From positions 38,467 through 102,466 of the forward strand of contig CAMYUU010000003.1 in assembly GCA_947302355.1 (NCBI GenBank): a DNA stretch of 64,000 nucleotides. The letters run 5' to 3'. Below the pieces are notes generated by a model. The model was given only the letters and a program-made list of their open reading frames with translations. It was not told the origin of the DNA and did no database searches. Positions within the stretch are counted from its first letter, which is position 1. Every line of letters begins with the position of its first letter. The stretch is from an uncultured Candidatus Saccharibacteria bacterium. Lineage in GTDB: Bacteria; Patescibacteriota; Saccharimonadia; Saccharimonadales; Saccharimonadaceae. Below are positions 41,012-50,844 of the stretch, one piece after another. A program made the translations under genes and the position numbers.

Positions 41012-42673
41012 ATGAGTTTCGACCGTCCAGTTTCGCCTATCCAGGATGATGATCGACCAATCTATGTGATAGATACGAATATCATCATAGATTATCCTTG
41101 CATCATACCTGGCTATGCGGAATATCAGCCAGCAGAACCTACCATTGATCTATCGAATGCACACATCGTCATTCCTACTGCTGTAATTCGTGAGCTCTCG
41201 AGTTTTAAGAATGAGGAGCATTCTGATCGAGGGAGGGTAGCAAGAGCCGCCATCAAGCGAATCCGTGAACTGGATAAAGAAGAAGCGCGTGGCGTTGATG
41301 AAAGTTATGCCATGAGGCATATCATTGACATGCCTGATAGCCGCCAAACGCTGTCAATTCTTCCAGTACACAAGGATTTCAAAAAGGCACTGCCGTTTTG
41401 CCCTTCCGAAGATGACATGGATGGGCAAATCATTCTAGCCGCATTGACAGTTATTTTTCTGAAGAACAAGAGGGCTATTGATGGTAGCTACGGAGGAGGA
41501 CTGCTCCACGATTCCGCAAGTGCCAACGTAACACTACTCACAAACGACAACGGATTGGCAATTCGTGCGCGAGAAAGGGGGGTCAGGACAGAGCGTTACG
41601 GCTACAAGTACCCCGACCCATATACGGGTCGAAGGGATGTAATAGTACCGAAGGCTTTGTTCGATGAATTCTTTAATAAGCGACGTCTCGAGATGGACAT
41701 GTGGAACCATTACATGCCCGATCAGCCCGAGCTGGTTGCGAATGAGTTCATCGTGATGAGCTTGAAAAACAAAATGGACTATCCGTTGGATTTCAATCCT
41801 TATCAAAATCCAGGTTTTGACCATATTGGCCGCTATGATTTGAGCGAAAATGCCATTGTGCCACTGGAATGCGTGAGGGAGTTTTCGGAGATAGTTCCGT
41901 TGCGCAATGCCGGGCAAGCGATTTATGCCGAAGCATTAATGAACGATAAGTTCACGACCGTAATTTGCGCAGGCCCAGCTGGATCTGGCAAGACTTATAT
42001 GGCCGCAGTGTATGGATATTGGGCATGTAAGAGCGGTAGGTTCATTGGTGTTCAGGTAGTGCCCTGCGATTCACGAAGCAAGCTTGGCGCGTTGCCAGGC
42101 AACTTGGACGAAAAGATGGATCCCGATGTACAGCCGATTAAGAACGCTCTGCGGAACTACCTGTTGAATGGAGGGGACGAGAAGCTGCAAGCCGAGCTTG
42201 ACTCCTGGCGTAAATATGGAGCAACTAGCAAGTCACCTAGAAGCGCTCGGGGCAATCATCATGATGATACCCCTAGCAAGAAACCGGTTGGAGTACTCGT
42301 TGAAGAGAAGGCCGAAATGATTTACTCGAACTGGTTCAAGAGTATCCCGATCGAACACGCGCGTGGGCGTGATTTTGCCCATCAATTAGCAATCTGTGAT
42401 GAGTTCCAAGATCACAATATTGCACAAGCCGATACGCTAATAAAGCGCGTTGGAGAAGAAGGCAAGATGATAATCAGTGGCGACGTAGAACAGATTCATG
42501 CCCCTTACATCGATGTTTCCAACAATGGCCTGGTATATGCTTCCAGGTTGCTGTTGGGCTTTGAAGAGGTAGTTCAGGTTTGCTTCACTGAGGACGAAGT
42601 GGTTCGCCACCCCTTGGTCATGAAGATTGCGATGCGCCAAAGGAGCATGGCAACGCACCCCACTACGCATTAG
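41012..42673 (+). CDS. phoH: PIN domain-PhoH ATPase fusion
   Basis: YVIDTNIIIDYP; TVICAGPAGSGKTYMAAVYGYW; ICDEFQDHNIAQ; SD AGGAGG. Confidence 0.92.
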   Translation: MSFDRPVSPIQDDDRPIYVIDTNIIIDYPCIIPGYAEYQPAEPTIDLSNAHIVIPTAVIRELSSFKNEEHSDRGRVARAAIKRIRELDKEEARGVDESYAMRHIIDMPDSRQTLSILPVHKDFKKALPFCPSEDDMDGQIILAALTVIFLKNKRAIDGSYGGGLLHDSASANVTLLTNDNGLAIRARERGVRTERYGYKYPDPYTGRRDVIVPKALFDEFFNKRRLEMDMWNHYMPDQPELVANEFIVMSLKNKMDYPLDFNPYQNPGFDHIGRYDLSENAIVPLECVREFSEIVPLRNAGQAIYAEALMNDKFTTVICAGPAGSGKTYMAAVYGYWACKSGRFIGVQVVPCDSRSKLGALPGNLDEKMDPDVQPIKNALRNYLLNGGDEKLQAELDSWRKYGATSKSPRSARGNHHDDTPSKKPVGVLVEEKAEMIYSNWFKSIPIEHARGRDFAHQLAICDEFQDHNIAQADTLIKRVGEEGKMIISGDVEQIHAPYIDVSNNGLVYASRLLLGFEEVVQVCFTEDEVVRHPLVMKIAMRQRSMATHPTTH

Positions 42674-42694
42674 CACCTCACTTAGCACCTTCAA

Positions 42695-42726
42695 GAATAC
42701 CCCGCATTCTTTGCGGGGTATTTTTG
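42695..42726 (+). terminator. Intrinsic terminator after phoH
   Basis: AATACCCCGCattcttTGCGGGGTATTTTT. Confidence 0.88.
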
Positions 42727-42743
42727 TGTGCTATAATACCCTT

Positions 42744-43268
42744 ATGAAACTAATTGTAGGGCTCGGCAATCCGGGAAATCAATATAACTTTACTAGGCAC
42801 AATATTGGTTTTTTAGCGCTGGATTATTATTTTAAGCTCAATCACCTTAGTTGGAGTGAAAAACCACGTCTCGGAGCAATTTTTAGCCGCAAAGATGGCA
42901 CTATCTTTATTAAACCCCAAAAATTCTACAATGAAACTGGCCCCGTAGTTCAAAAATACATGCATTTTTATAAAATACCAACCTCCGATATTCTAGTAAT
43001 TTGCGACAATTTTGACCTAGAATTTGGCAAAGTACGCTATCGTTCGGCCGGAGCAGCAGGAGGAAACAACGGCCTAAAATCAATCGATAAGGCCCTCGGC
43101 ACTTCAAACTATCCACGTATTCGCATCGGCACCGGGAATGATGAACTCCGCAAAAAGATGGGCGACATTGATTTTGTACTCTCAAAATTTACCCCAGAAG
43201 AAAAAGAAAAATTACCAGAAATACTTAATAGAACTACAAATCTAGTTATTGATAAACTCTTGACCTAA
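42744..43268 (+). CDS. pth: Peptidyl-tRNA hydrolase
   Basis: MKLIVGLGNPGNQYNFTRHNIGFLALD; DNFDLEFGKVRYRSAGAAGGNNGLKSI. Confidence 0.96.
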   Translation: MKLIVGLGNPGNQYNFTRHNIGFLALDYYFKLNHLSWSEKPRLGAIFSRKDGTIFIKPQKFYNETGPVVQKYMHFYKIPTSDILVICDNFDLEFGKVRYRSAGAAGGNNGLKSIDKALGTSNYPRIRIGTGNDELRKKMGDIDFVLSKFTPEEKEKLPEILNRTTNLVIDKLLT

Positions 43269-44449
43269 TTACTACATTCTCCTGTAACCACAATATCATA
43301 ATTGTAGCCATCAAACATTACACTAAACGATTCACCACCCACACCATTATAGTAATATTCTATATCCTCGCCAGGGCCTTCGTACGCCATAACCGATGCG
43401 TTCCAAGTCCAATTGGACGGACAAGTTGAAGGAGCAACTACGCTCATCTCATCGGTATAGCCCGTTGGTTCATTATAAGAGTACCCGTCACTAGACCATG
43501 GCGCGACGTTAAGATGGTAGCTCTGCACAGTAGCATCACTTTGATTACTTACATGGATATCATAAGAAGGGTAAAGCGTCCAAACTACATAAAGATTTAT
43601 CACTACGTCGCTAGTGCCATCCTCAATATATATTATATCGCCAGGACCATATGTGGTACCATAGCAATCTCCATACGAATACTCATCCTCGGCACACCAA
43701 CTCATAGATGCCGCATGTTCATACCACGGCACAATGTCAGAAATAGTAACATAATCATTTTCCAGTATCCCAGTTTGCTGAGGTGGCATATTTTGCGCAT
43801 CTCCACTTTCATCAATGTAATTTATAGTATAATGCCTAGTTACCGGAGGGTTGGCTGTAGCCATAAAGTTAATGACGTTCTTATAAGTACCAGCAGATTG
43901 AGTTGTGCTAGCTTTAGCACCGATCTTAAATTGTACATTGCTAGTACCATTAGTAGTAGATTTTGCTATTTCTGCTCCTGATGCAGTGTAATATGGTAAA
44001 CCAGAATAGCCAGTACCACCAGTAGCGTTCTTCCAGGAAGTACCATTAGTTGAGAATGAATATCCCCATCTACCATTTTGGGAAGCATTAGCAGAAGACA
44101 TAGAGCTAATACTGTCACTAGTACTTAGACTAGTAAAAATATTAGTACTATCAATTAGATTGGTATTGGTATAGGTTTCACTATTACCAGTTGTAGCAGT
44201 TAGAGTATAACCACTAGGATTATTAGTTGAAGTAGTAACTGTAACGATATTACTATCTGCATAAGTATCTGGAGACAATGAAGAGATAGTTAGATTATCT
44301 GAAGATAATGATACGGAAATGGATGAATCAAAGGTAAATGATACGTCTAGATTATCTCGGTAAGTTAGAGCAGAAGCTGAATTAATACCAAGAAAACAAG
44401 ACATAATAAAAGATAGTGTTAGAATAAGAGTTTTTGTATGGCCTTTCAT
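43265..44449 (-). CDS. Secreted surface protein, paralog A
   Basis: Signal peptide; LTATTGNSETYTNTNLIDSTNIFTSL, NGRWGYSFS, FKIGAKASTTQSAGTYKNVINF. Confidence 0.8.
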   Translation of the reverse strand: MKGHTKTLILTLSFIMSCFLGINSASALTYRDNLDVSFTFDSSISVSLSSDNLTISSLSPDTYADSNIVTVTTSTNNPSGYTLTATTGNSETYTNTNLIDSTNIFTSLSTSDSISSMSSANASQNGRWGYSFSTNGTSWKNATGGTGYSGLPYYTASGAEIAKSTTNGTSNVQFKIGAKASTTQSAGTYKNVINFMATANPPVTRHYTINYIDESGDAQNMPPQQTGILENDYVTISDIVPWYEHAASMSWCAEDEYSYGDCYGTTYGPGDIIYIEDGTSDVVINLYVVWTLYPSYDIHVSNQSDATVQSYHLNVAPWSSDGYSYNEPTGYTDEMSVVAPSTCPSNWTWNASVMAYEGPGEDIEYYYNGVGGESFSVMFDGYNYDIVVTGECSN

Positions 44450-44558
44450 GGTTTTAATTATAGCATAAGCTGGATGAAAAATTGTAAATAAATAAGGAAT
44501 CAAAGTGGCACGTTTTCTTTTTGCTCTTATGTCGTAAAGTTTCAGGTTGGCATTATGT

Positions 44559-45788
44559 TTAATTACCACAATAACCAGTGAATGTGATCGCATAGTTTCC
44601 GCCATTTTCTCCAATTTCAAAATAGTCTCCACCCATACCACTATAGTATTCTGAATTACCCTCTTCGTAATTAAGAATAGCAGTTGCATTCCAATGATAA
44701 TTTGAGGGGCACGATGAGGGGGCTTCTACGCTTATATAAACAGGTGGTTCGCCCGTATACTCCACGAGATAAATCTCGGTCTGATCCATACCCGGTTCCA
44801 CATCAAATGGGCCAGATCCCAACCGGCCGTCAACATGCACAGTAGCATCACTCTGGTTATCTATATATATCTCATACTCATCATACATAACAGAATCGCT
44901 GAACCATACGGTATACAAGTTAATTACTACATCTTCAGTTCCTTCATCCACATTAATGATACTTCCAGGATAATAGCTATCACCATAACAATAGTCACTA
45001 CCAAACTCAGTATATTCAGTACACCATTCATAAAAGGCCCAATATCCTTCGCCGCTATAATAAGGATCATATTCGGATATCTCAATATAATCATTTTCCA
45101 GTATCCCGGTTTGCTGTGAAGGCATACCACCAGCGTATCCACTCGTATCAATATAATTCACAGTATAGTGACGTTCAGTAATTGGATTCACTGTAGCTAC
45201 GAAGTTGATTACGTTTCTATATGTACCAGCAGATTGAGCAGCGTTAGCCTTAGCGCCAATCTTAAACTGGACGCTACTGGTACCATTAGAATTAGTTTTT
45301 GCAATTTGGGCTCCAGTAGCAGTATAGTAAGGTAGCCCTGAATAACCAGTGCCACCAGTAGCATTTCTCCAAGTAGTACCTGAATCGGTAGAAAAAGAGT
45401 ATCCCCATCTACTATTCTGGCTAACGTTTGCTGAAGACATAGAGCCAATACTATCACTAGTACCTAAGCTAGTGAAGTTATTAGAACTATCAATTAGATT
45501 AGTATTAGTATACGTATCACCATCACCAGCCGTAGCTATTAGTGTATAACCATTGGCATCATTGGTAGAAGTAGTAATGGTCACTATATTACTATCTGCA
45601 TAGGTGTTTGGAGAAAGTGAAGAGATTACTAAATCACTAGAAGATAAAGACATAGAGATAGAAGGGTTAAAGGTAAAAGATACATCTAGTTCATCTTGAT
45701 AGGTAAGAGCAGAGGCTTGATTTATCCCTAAAATGTGAACCATAAATAAAGCTAGTAATAAAACCAGGACCTTTGTATGACTTTTCAT
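44559..45788 (-). CDS. Secreted surface protein, paralog B
   Basis: Closely related to 43265-44449 over its N-terminal 200 aa, with near-identical promoter. Confidence 0.82.
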   Translation of the reverse strand: MKSHTKVLVLLLALFMVHILGINQASALTYQDELDVSFTFNPSISMSLSSSDLVISSLSPNTYADSNIVTITTSTNDANGYTLIATAGDGDTYTNTNLIDSSNNFTSLGTSDSIGSMSSANVSQNSRWGYSFSTDSGTTWRNATGGTGYSGLPYYTATGAQIAKTNSNGTSSVQFKIGAKANAAQSAGTYRNVINFVATVNPITERHYTVNYIDTSGYAGGMPSQQTGILENDYIEISEYDPYYSGEGYWAFYEWCTEYTEFGSDYCYGDSYYPGSIINVDEGTEDVVINLYTVWFSDSVMYDEYEIYIDNQSDATVHVDGRLGSGPFDVEPGMDQTEIYLVEYTGEPPVYISVEAPSSCPSNYHWNATAILNYEEGNSEYYSGMGGDYFEIGENGGNYAITFTGYCGN

Positions 45789-45828
45789 AGTTTCATTATA
45801 GCATAAGCTGGATGGATATCAAACATTT

Positions 45829-46755
45829 TTACATTAAACTCCAATTATTGGCGCCAAGAGAACGTACTTGCCCCTTAATTTCAAGAAGCGTAATAGATTG
45901 ATTAAATATAGCAGCAGGCATGCCAGTCGATTTAATAATATCTTCACCGGTTCGCAATCCTTGAACCAAAGATTGCAGGATAGCAGCTTCTTCTTTAGTG
46001 TCGGCGGCGAGGACTTTCTGGATAGCTTTGCGATGCTTTTTAATATAATCTTCAGGATAGAGTATATGTAAAAGATCATCCAGACAAGTATACGGATTCG
46101 CGCCATGACGAATTAATTTGTTGCACCCTTCAGAGTAATGATTAGTGATATTCCCTGGGACAGCAAATACTTCCTTACCTTGTTCTAAGGCATGCGCTGC
46201 AGTATTTAGTGAGCCAGAACGAATTGCTGCCTCCACAACTACTACAATATCCGATAGGCCAGAAATAATGCGGTTGCGTTCGAGAAAGCTAGTTTTAGGA
46301 TGAAAATCCGCCCCGGGAGCTAGCTCACTGATGATCGCACCGTCTTGCTCGATAATGTCATAAGCGAGCTTCTCGTGTGGCTTGGGGTAGATTTGATCTA
46401 TCGGGGTGCCTAATACTGCAATAGTGCGTCCACCGGCATCTAAGGCCCCCTTATGCGCGATTGAGTCGATGCCATAAGCGAGTCCAGAGACAATTATTAC
46501 GCCTCTTTTGGCCAATTCGTAAGCCATTTGGTAGGCTATCTCTTCACCATAACGCGTATTATGGCGAGCCCCAACAATAGCGACCGCTTTAGGTCTGGTA
46601 TTTTCGCCATTTTTTGACATATTTTCTGGCATTTTACCATAAAAATACAATGTTTTAGGCTTAAGCGCAATAGTATCTAACACCTCTGTAAAATTGTGTT
46701 CTAGAGGTGAAATTTGGTTGAATTTTGTAAAAAAGTGTGAAAAAGGTGTTGACAT
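45829..46755 (-). CDS. dprA: DNA processing protein DprA (start MSTPFSHFF)
   Basis: KAVAIVGARHNTRYGEEIAYQMAYELAKRGVIIVSGLAYGIDSIAHKGAL; FAVPGN; GCNKLIRHGA. Confidence 0.95.
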   Translation of the reverse strand: MSTPFSHFFTKFNQISPLEHNFTEVLDTIALKPKTLYFYGKMPENMSKNGENTRPKAVAIVGARHNTRYGEEIAYQMAYELAKRGVIIVSGLAYGIDSIAHKGALDAGGRTIAVLGTPIDQIYPKPHEKLAYDIIEQDGAIISELAPGADFHPKTSFLERNRIISGLSDIVVVVEAAIRSGSLNTAAHALEQGKEVFAVPGNITNHYSEGCNKLIRHGANPYTCLDDLLHILYPEDYIKKHRKAIQKVLAADTKEEAAILQSLVQGLRTGEDIIKSTGMPAAIFNQSITLLEIKGQVRSLGANNWSLM

Positions 46756-46777
46756 ATTTTCTCCCGTGTGATATAAT
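46749..46777 (+). promoter_or_regulatory. Consensus sigma70 promoter overlapping the dprA start codon on the opposite strand
   Basis: TTGACA (46749-46754) - 17 nt - TATAAT (46772-46777). Confidence 0.85.
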
Positions 46778-46783
46778 TTAATC

Positions 46784-47094
46784 AGTTGGGATACAAAAAG
46801 TGTCCCACACCGCACCTAAATAAGTTATAATTTCAGCTATACTGCTTCCAGTATAGCAGAAATTGCGAGCTTTTGAAACCCTTTCGGACTTAAAATTTCT
46901 TCATGGTTTTAAGTTTATAAGTATTACCTCCACTTTGAAAGGACTCTTTCGAAGGCTTAGCAATCCCTCTAACCGGCGGGCCCCAATTTGTGTGAGGTGG
47001 GTTACGCTCCGGGGTCTCCCCGGTATAATATAGAGAAGTGTTAGAGGGCCAAAATAGCCTCAGGTGATGCCCACCCTTACCTGAGGCTTTTTTT
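46784..47094 (+). ncRNA. Stand-alone structured RNA of about 310 nt, family unassigned
   Basis: Consensus promoter upstream, no ORF, several hairpins, long-range CCCTCTAAC/GTTAGAGGG pairing, strong terminator at 47056-47094. Confidence 0.72.
47056..47094 (+). terminator. Intrinsic terminator of the 46784 RNA
   Basis: AGCCTCAGGTgatgcccacccttACCTGAGGCTTTTTTT. Confidence 0.93.
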
Positions 47095-47131
47095 GATGCT
47101 TACGCTTGACGTGGTGTGCTATTATTATATT

Positions 47132-49579
47132 ATGGCTAAAAATTTGGTGATAGTAGAGAGCCCAGCTAAGGCCCACACGATAGAAAAATATCTGGGGTCT
47201 GATTTTAAAGTGCTAGCCTCGATAGGTCATATTCGTAAAGATACAAAAGTAGATAAAAAGACCTTCGACGTCACCTACGAAATCGATCCGGATCATAAAA
47301 AAGTCATTTCCGAGCTTAAAAAAGAAGCCAAAGCCGCTGATAAAATTTGGCTAGCGACCGATGAAGACCGCGAAGGAGAATCGATTTCTTGGCATCTTTG
47401 CGAAGTGCTGAACTTGCCAAAAAATACAGCACGTATCACTTTTCACGAGATTACTAAACCCGCATTAGACCAAGCCATTAAGAATCCGCGCACGGTGGAT
47501 ATGGACATGGTGGCCTCACAGCAAGCCAGACAAACACTAGATATGTTAGTAGGATATGACCTATCCGATATTGTCCGCAAAAAAGTTCCTGGGGCTATTT
47601 CGGCGGGGCGTGTACAGTCTCCAGCTTTACGATTAATCGTAGAGCGCGAAAAACAGATTGAAAAGTTTGAATCTAAATATACTTTTAAAGTCACTGGCGA
47701 GTTTAAGAAACACGCATCAACAATTACTACATCAAAAGACAATCTGCTTAACGCCACCTATGATGGTGAAGCACCACAAAGCGAAGAAGATGCCAAGGCG
47801 TTACTCGAACAACTGTCGCAAGCCGACTTTCTGGTTTCCAATGTCGAAGAAACAGAAGGAACCAAGACTGGCCCCGTACCATTTACTACCGCAGCCTTGC
47901 AAATCGAAGCTAATAGTAAGCTAGGGTTTTCATCTCGCACTACAATGAGTGCCGCGCAGGGCCTATATCAGGCGGGTCTGATTACTTATCACCGTACCGA
48001 TTCGCTGAATCTCTCTTCGCAAGCTACTGATGCTATCGCTGGGTATATTAAGACTAATTTTGGTGTCAAATATCTTAAGGCTCGCCATTTCAAGACTAAG
48101 GATGCGAGCGCGCAAGAGGCACATGAAGCTATTCGACCTACTAATATCACCACCACGAGCGCCGGAAAGAATAATTACGAGAAACGTCTTTATCAATTAA
48201 TCTGGGCGCGTACAGTGGCCACGCAGATGGCTAGTGCTAAAGTCGCCAAAACCACCATCACTATTGGAGTAAATGAGTCCGAGGTGGCTTCTCTCGGGGC
48301 GCGTCCGGCTGACCCGTCGCCACGGGCGGCCGGCGCTAATCCTCGCCTTACCAGGCTCCGGACCCCCTTCGAGAAACCATCTTCAAACTCGTTTACCGCT
48401 AAAGGCGAGGTGGTGATTTTTGACGGTTTTCTCAAGGTATATGGTAAAAGCAAAGACACTGAACTACCAAGGCTTTCAAAAGGTGACGCCATGGATTGTT
48501 TAAAGCTAGCTGCTAGACAAACCTTCGCTAAGCCACCGGCCAGATATACCGAAGGTTCACTCGTCAAGAAGCTCGAAGAGCTTGGCATCGGCAGGCCTTC
48601 TACTTACGCCTCAATCATGACAGCAATTCAAGCGCGCGGATATGTCGTTAAGGGCGAATCGGAAGGGGAAGAGCGCGAGGTAATTGAATTAACTGCTCCA
48701 CCATTTTCACGCTCAGTAATTAAAGAAAAATATGGGGCAAATAAAGGCAAATTAATTCCTACTCCTATAGGTGAGTTGGTTTCTGGCTTTTTGACCGATA
48801 ATTTTAAAAATATTGTTGATTACAAGTTTACTGCCAATATCGAAAAAGATTTAGATCTAGTGGCAGACGCTAAATTAGAGCGCGTAAAGATGCTTCGAGA
48901 TTTCTACGGTCCTTTCCACGACACAGTATTGATAGCGCAGGGAGTGGAAAGATACAATAATGCTCGTCTGCTTGGACACGATCCCAAGACTGGCAAACCA
49001 ATCTATGCTAAAGTAGGTAAGACGGGTGGATTTATCCAGCTTGGCGACAATGAAAAAGAAGCTGGCGAAAAACCTCGTTTTGCGCCACTACCTAAGCGAA
49101 AATCAGTAAAAACTGTCACTCTTGAACAGGCGCTGACGCAGCTAGATTTGCCAGCTTTGCCGCGCTCGCTAGGTAAAGCTTCAGATGGTGCAGAACTAAT
49201 TGCAGCTAATGGTCCATTTGGTCCTTACCTTAAGGGCGGTAAATATAATATCCCAATAAAAGACTACGATCCTTACTCTATTTCATTAGAGGAAGCTCTG
49301 CCACTATATCAAGCTAAAGTTGATTCCATCATTGCCGACTGGGGCGAGATTATGATTGTTAATGGTGCTTATGGACCTTATATAAAGGGCCCAGGCCGAC
49401 GCAATAACTTAAGGATTCCCCAAGATACGGATCCAAAGTCTTTAACTGAGGCTGCTGCGCGCGAAATGCTAGAAAATAAGCCGAAAACTACTCGTCGTGG
49501 CAAACGTGGTGCTCGTAAAAAAGCTACCATTAATAAGAAAACTAAAGCCAAAAAGACTACTGCTAAGAAAAGCAAATAA
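47132..49579 (+). CDS. topA: DNA topoisomerase I, with an in-frame palindromic insertion
   Basis: NLVIVESPAKAHTIEKYLG; WLATDEDREGESISWHL; GLITYHRTDS; lysine-rich tail. Confidence 0.97.
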   Translation: MAKNLVIVESPAKAHTIEKYLGSDFKVLASIGHIRKDTKVDKKTFDVTYEIDPDHKKVISELKKEAKAADKIWLATDEDREGESISWHLCEVLNLPKNTARITFHEITKPALDQAIKNPRTVDMDMVASQQARQTLDMLVGYDLSDIVRKKVPGAISAGRVQSPALRLIVEREKQIEKFESKYTFKVTGEFKKHASTITTSKDNLLNATYDGEAPQSEEDAKALLEQLSQADFLVSNVEETEGTKTGPVPFTTAALQIEANSKLGFSSRTTMSAAQGLYQAGLITYHRTDSLNLSSQATDAIAGYIKTNFGVKYLKARHFKTKDASAQEAHEAIRPTNITTTSAGKNNYEKRLYQLIWARTVATQMASAKVAKTTITIGVNESEVASLGARPADPSPRAAGANPRLTRLRTPFEKPSSNSFTAKGEVVIFDGFLKVYGKSKDTELPRLSKGDAMDCLKLAARQTFAKPPARYTEGSLVKKLEELGIGRPSTYASIMTAIQARGYVVKGESEGEEREVIELTAPPFSRSVIKEKYGANKGKLIPTPIGELVSGFLTDNFKNIVDYKFTANIEKDLDLVADAKLERVKMLRDFYGPFHDTVLIAQGVERYNNARLLGHDPKTGKPIYAKVGKTGGFIQLGDNEKEAGEKPRFAPLPKRKSVKTVTLEQALTQLDLPALPRSLGKASDGAELIAANGPFGPYLKGGKYNIPIKDYDPYSISLEEALPLYQAKVDSIIADWGEIMIVNGAYGPYIKGPGRRNNLRIPQDTDPKSLTEAAAREMLENKPKTTRRGKRGARKKATINKKTKAKKTTAKKSK
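48269..48396 (-). repeat. Palindromic in-frame insertion, family B in reverse orientation, in topA
   Basis: Left arm GTAAATGAGTCCGAGGTGGCTTCTCTCGGGG; right arm reverse complement GTAAACGAGTTTGAAGATGGTTTCTCGAAGGGGG; core reverse complement CCCGTGGCGACGGGTCAGCCGGACGCGCCCCGAGA. Confidence 0.75.
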
Positions 49580-49796
49580 TTTGCATATAATAGGCAAAAT
49601 ATATAATAATTTTCGTACTCTAAATGCTCGTACAGGGAAGCGCTTATGATTTTTTAAAACTTTTTTCAAAAATTGTAAAAAATATGCTACAATATATCAG
49701 GAAAGATGATAATACTATAGTTGACATTCGTGCTGACTTATGATATTATAGTGAAAATATATTAATATAACTGGGGTGAAGTAAGGAAGGGTACTG

Positions 49797-50825
49797 ATGG
49801 ATCAAAATGCGGAAATCCTAAATAATGCAATATCTGGAAGCCTAAAAATCATCGAGCAAGAGCGAGAGAAGGAAATAATCTCCCGCAGATTTGGTCTAAA
49901 TGGCACGAAGGAAACACTCGAACAAATTGGCGATATGCTGTCAATTACTAGGGAGCGTGTTCGTCAGCTCGAGAAGGCTATCTTGGTCCGCTTACAGATA
50001 GCTGCTGAGGATGGCCAAATCCCAGAGCTTGTAGCCGCAGAAAAATTGTTGGTTCGTAATCTTACCGAAATGGGTCGAGTTGCGAGACTAACTGACCTTG
50101 CTGATAAAGTATACGGTAGACCATCCACCCCATCCGAAAGGACTGGGATTAATTTTATTGCGACTTTTGCTAAAAACCTCACCATCGTAGAAGAGAACGA
50201 TAAATACTACGCCGCCGTAGGTATTACAGAATACGGTGATAGCCGAGTTATACGTGGGCGCGTAGATGAAATCGTAAGGATAATTAAAGACAATAAAGCT
50301 CCTCTCACTTTAGAAGAACTTGATAGCAAACTAGACTATGAACATCCTGACCATATTAAGGCCGTCGCTTCAATTTCTAAGCAACTGGCCTCTCTAAATG
50401 GTCTCTGGGGATTAGCGAAATGGCCATCAGTAAATCCGAAGAATATCCGCGATAAGATTTTTGTAATTTTGGAAATGAAGCGAGAACCTATGCATTTTTC
50501 GGAAATCGCTCGCGAAATCAAGGAATCTAATTTCAAACGCAAAAACGTCACAGTGCAAGCAATCCATAATGAGCTAATCAAAGATGCTCGTTTTGTACTG
50601 ATTGGCCGTGGGATTTACGCGCTCTCAAGCTGGGGGTATAAAAAGGGAACTATATCAGATATTATTACTGGTATTCTTGAAAAAAGCGACCATCCCCTTA
50701 CCCGTGAAGAGATTGTAAAGCAAGTGCTACGTACACGCAGAGTCAAAGAGACTACTATTTTATTAAACTTACAAAACAAGAAACTATTTAAGAAGGTGGA
50801 CCGAAATTCTTACACGTTGGCCTAA
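49797..50825 (+). CDS. Sigma-70 region 4-like HTH joined to HARE-HTH-like winged-helix domains
   Basis: EREKEIISRRFGLNGTKETLEQIGDMLSITRERVRQLEKAIL; repeated KREPMHFSEIAREI / DHPLTREEIVKQVL modules. Confidence 0.75.
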   Translation: MDQNAEILNNAISGSLKIIEQEREKEIISRRFGLNGTKETLEQIGDMLSITRERVRQLEKAILVRLQIAAEDGQIPELVAAEKLLVRNLTEMGRVARLTDLADKVYGRPSTPSERTGINFIATFAKNLTIVEENDKYYAAVGITEYGDSRVIRGRVDEIVRIIKDNKAPLTLEELDSKLDYEHPDHIKAVASISKQLASLNGLWGLAKWPSVNPKNIRDKIFVILEMKREPMHFSEIAREIKESNFKRKNVTVQAIHNELIKDARFVLIGRGIYALSSWGYKKGTISDIITGILEKSDHPLTREEIVKQVLRTRRVKETTILLNLQNKKLFKKVDRNSYTLA

Positions 50826-50844
50826 TTTATGCTAAAATATAAGC

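Noticed and set aside
42225-42285. Palindrome GGGGcaATCATCATGATGATacCCC in phoH
   Set aside because: No similarity to the family A or B cores and no clear extra segment by eye.
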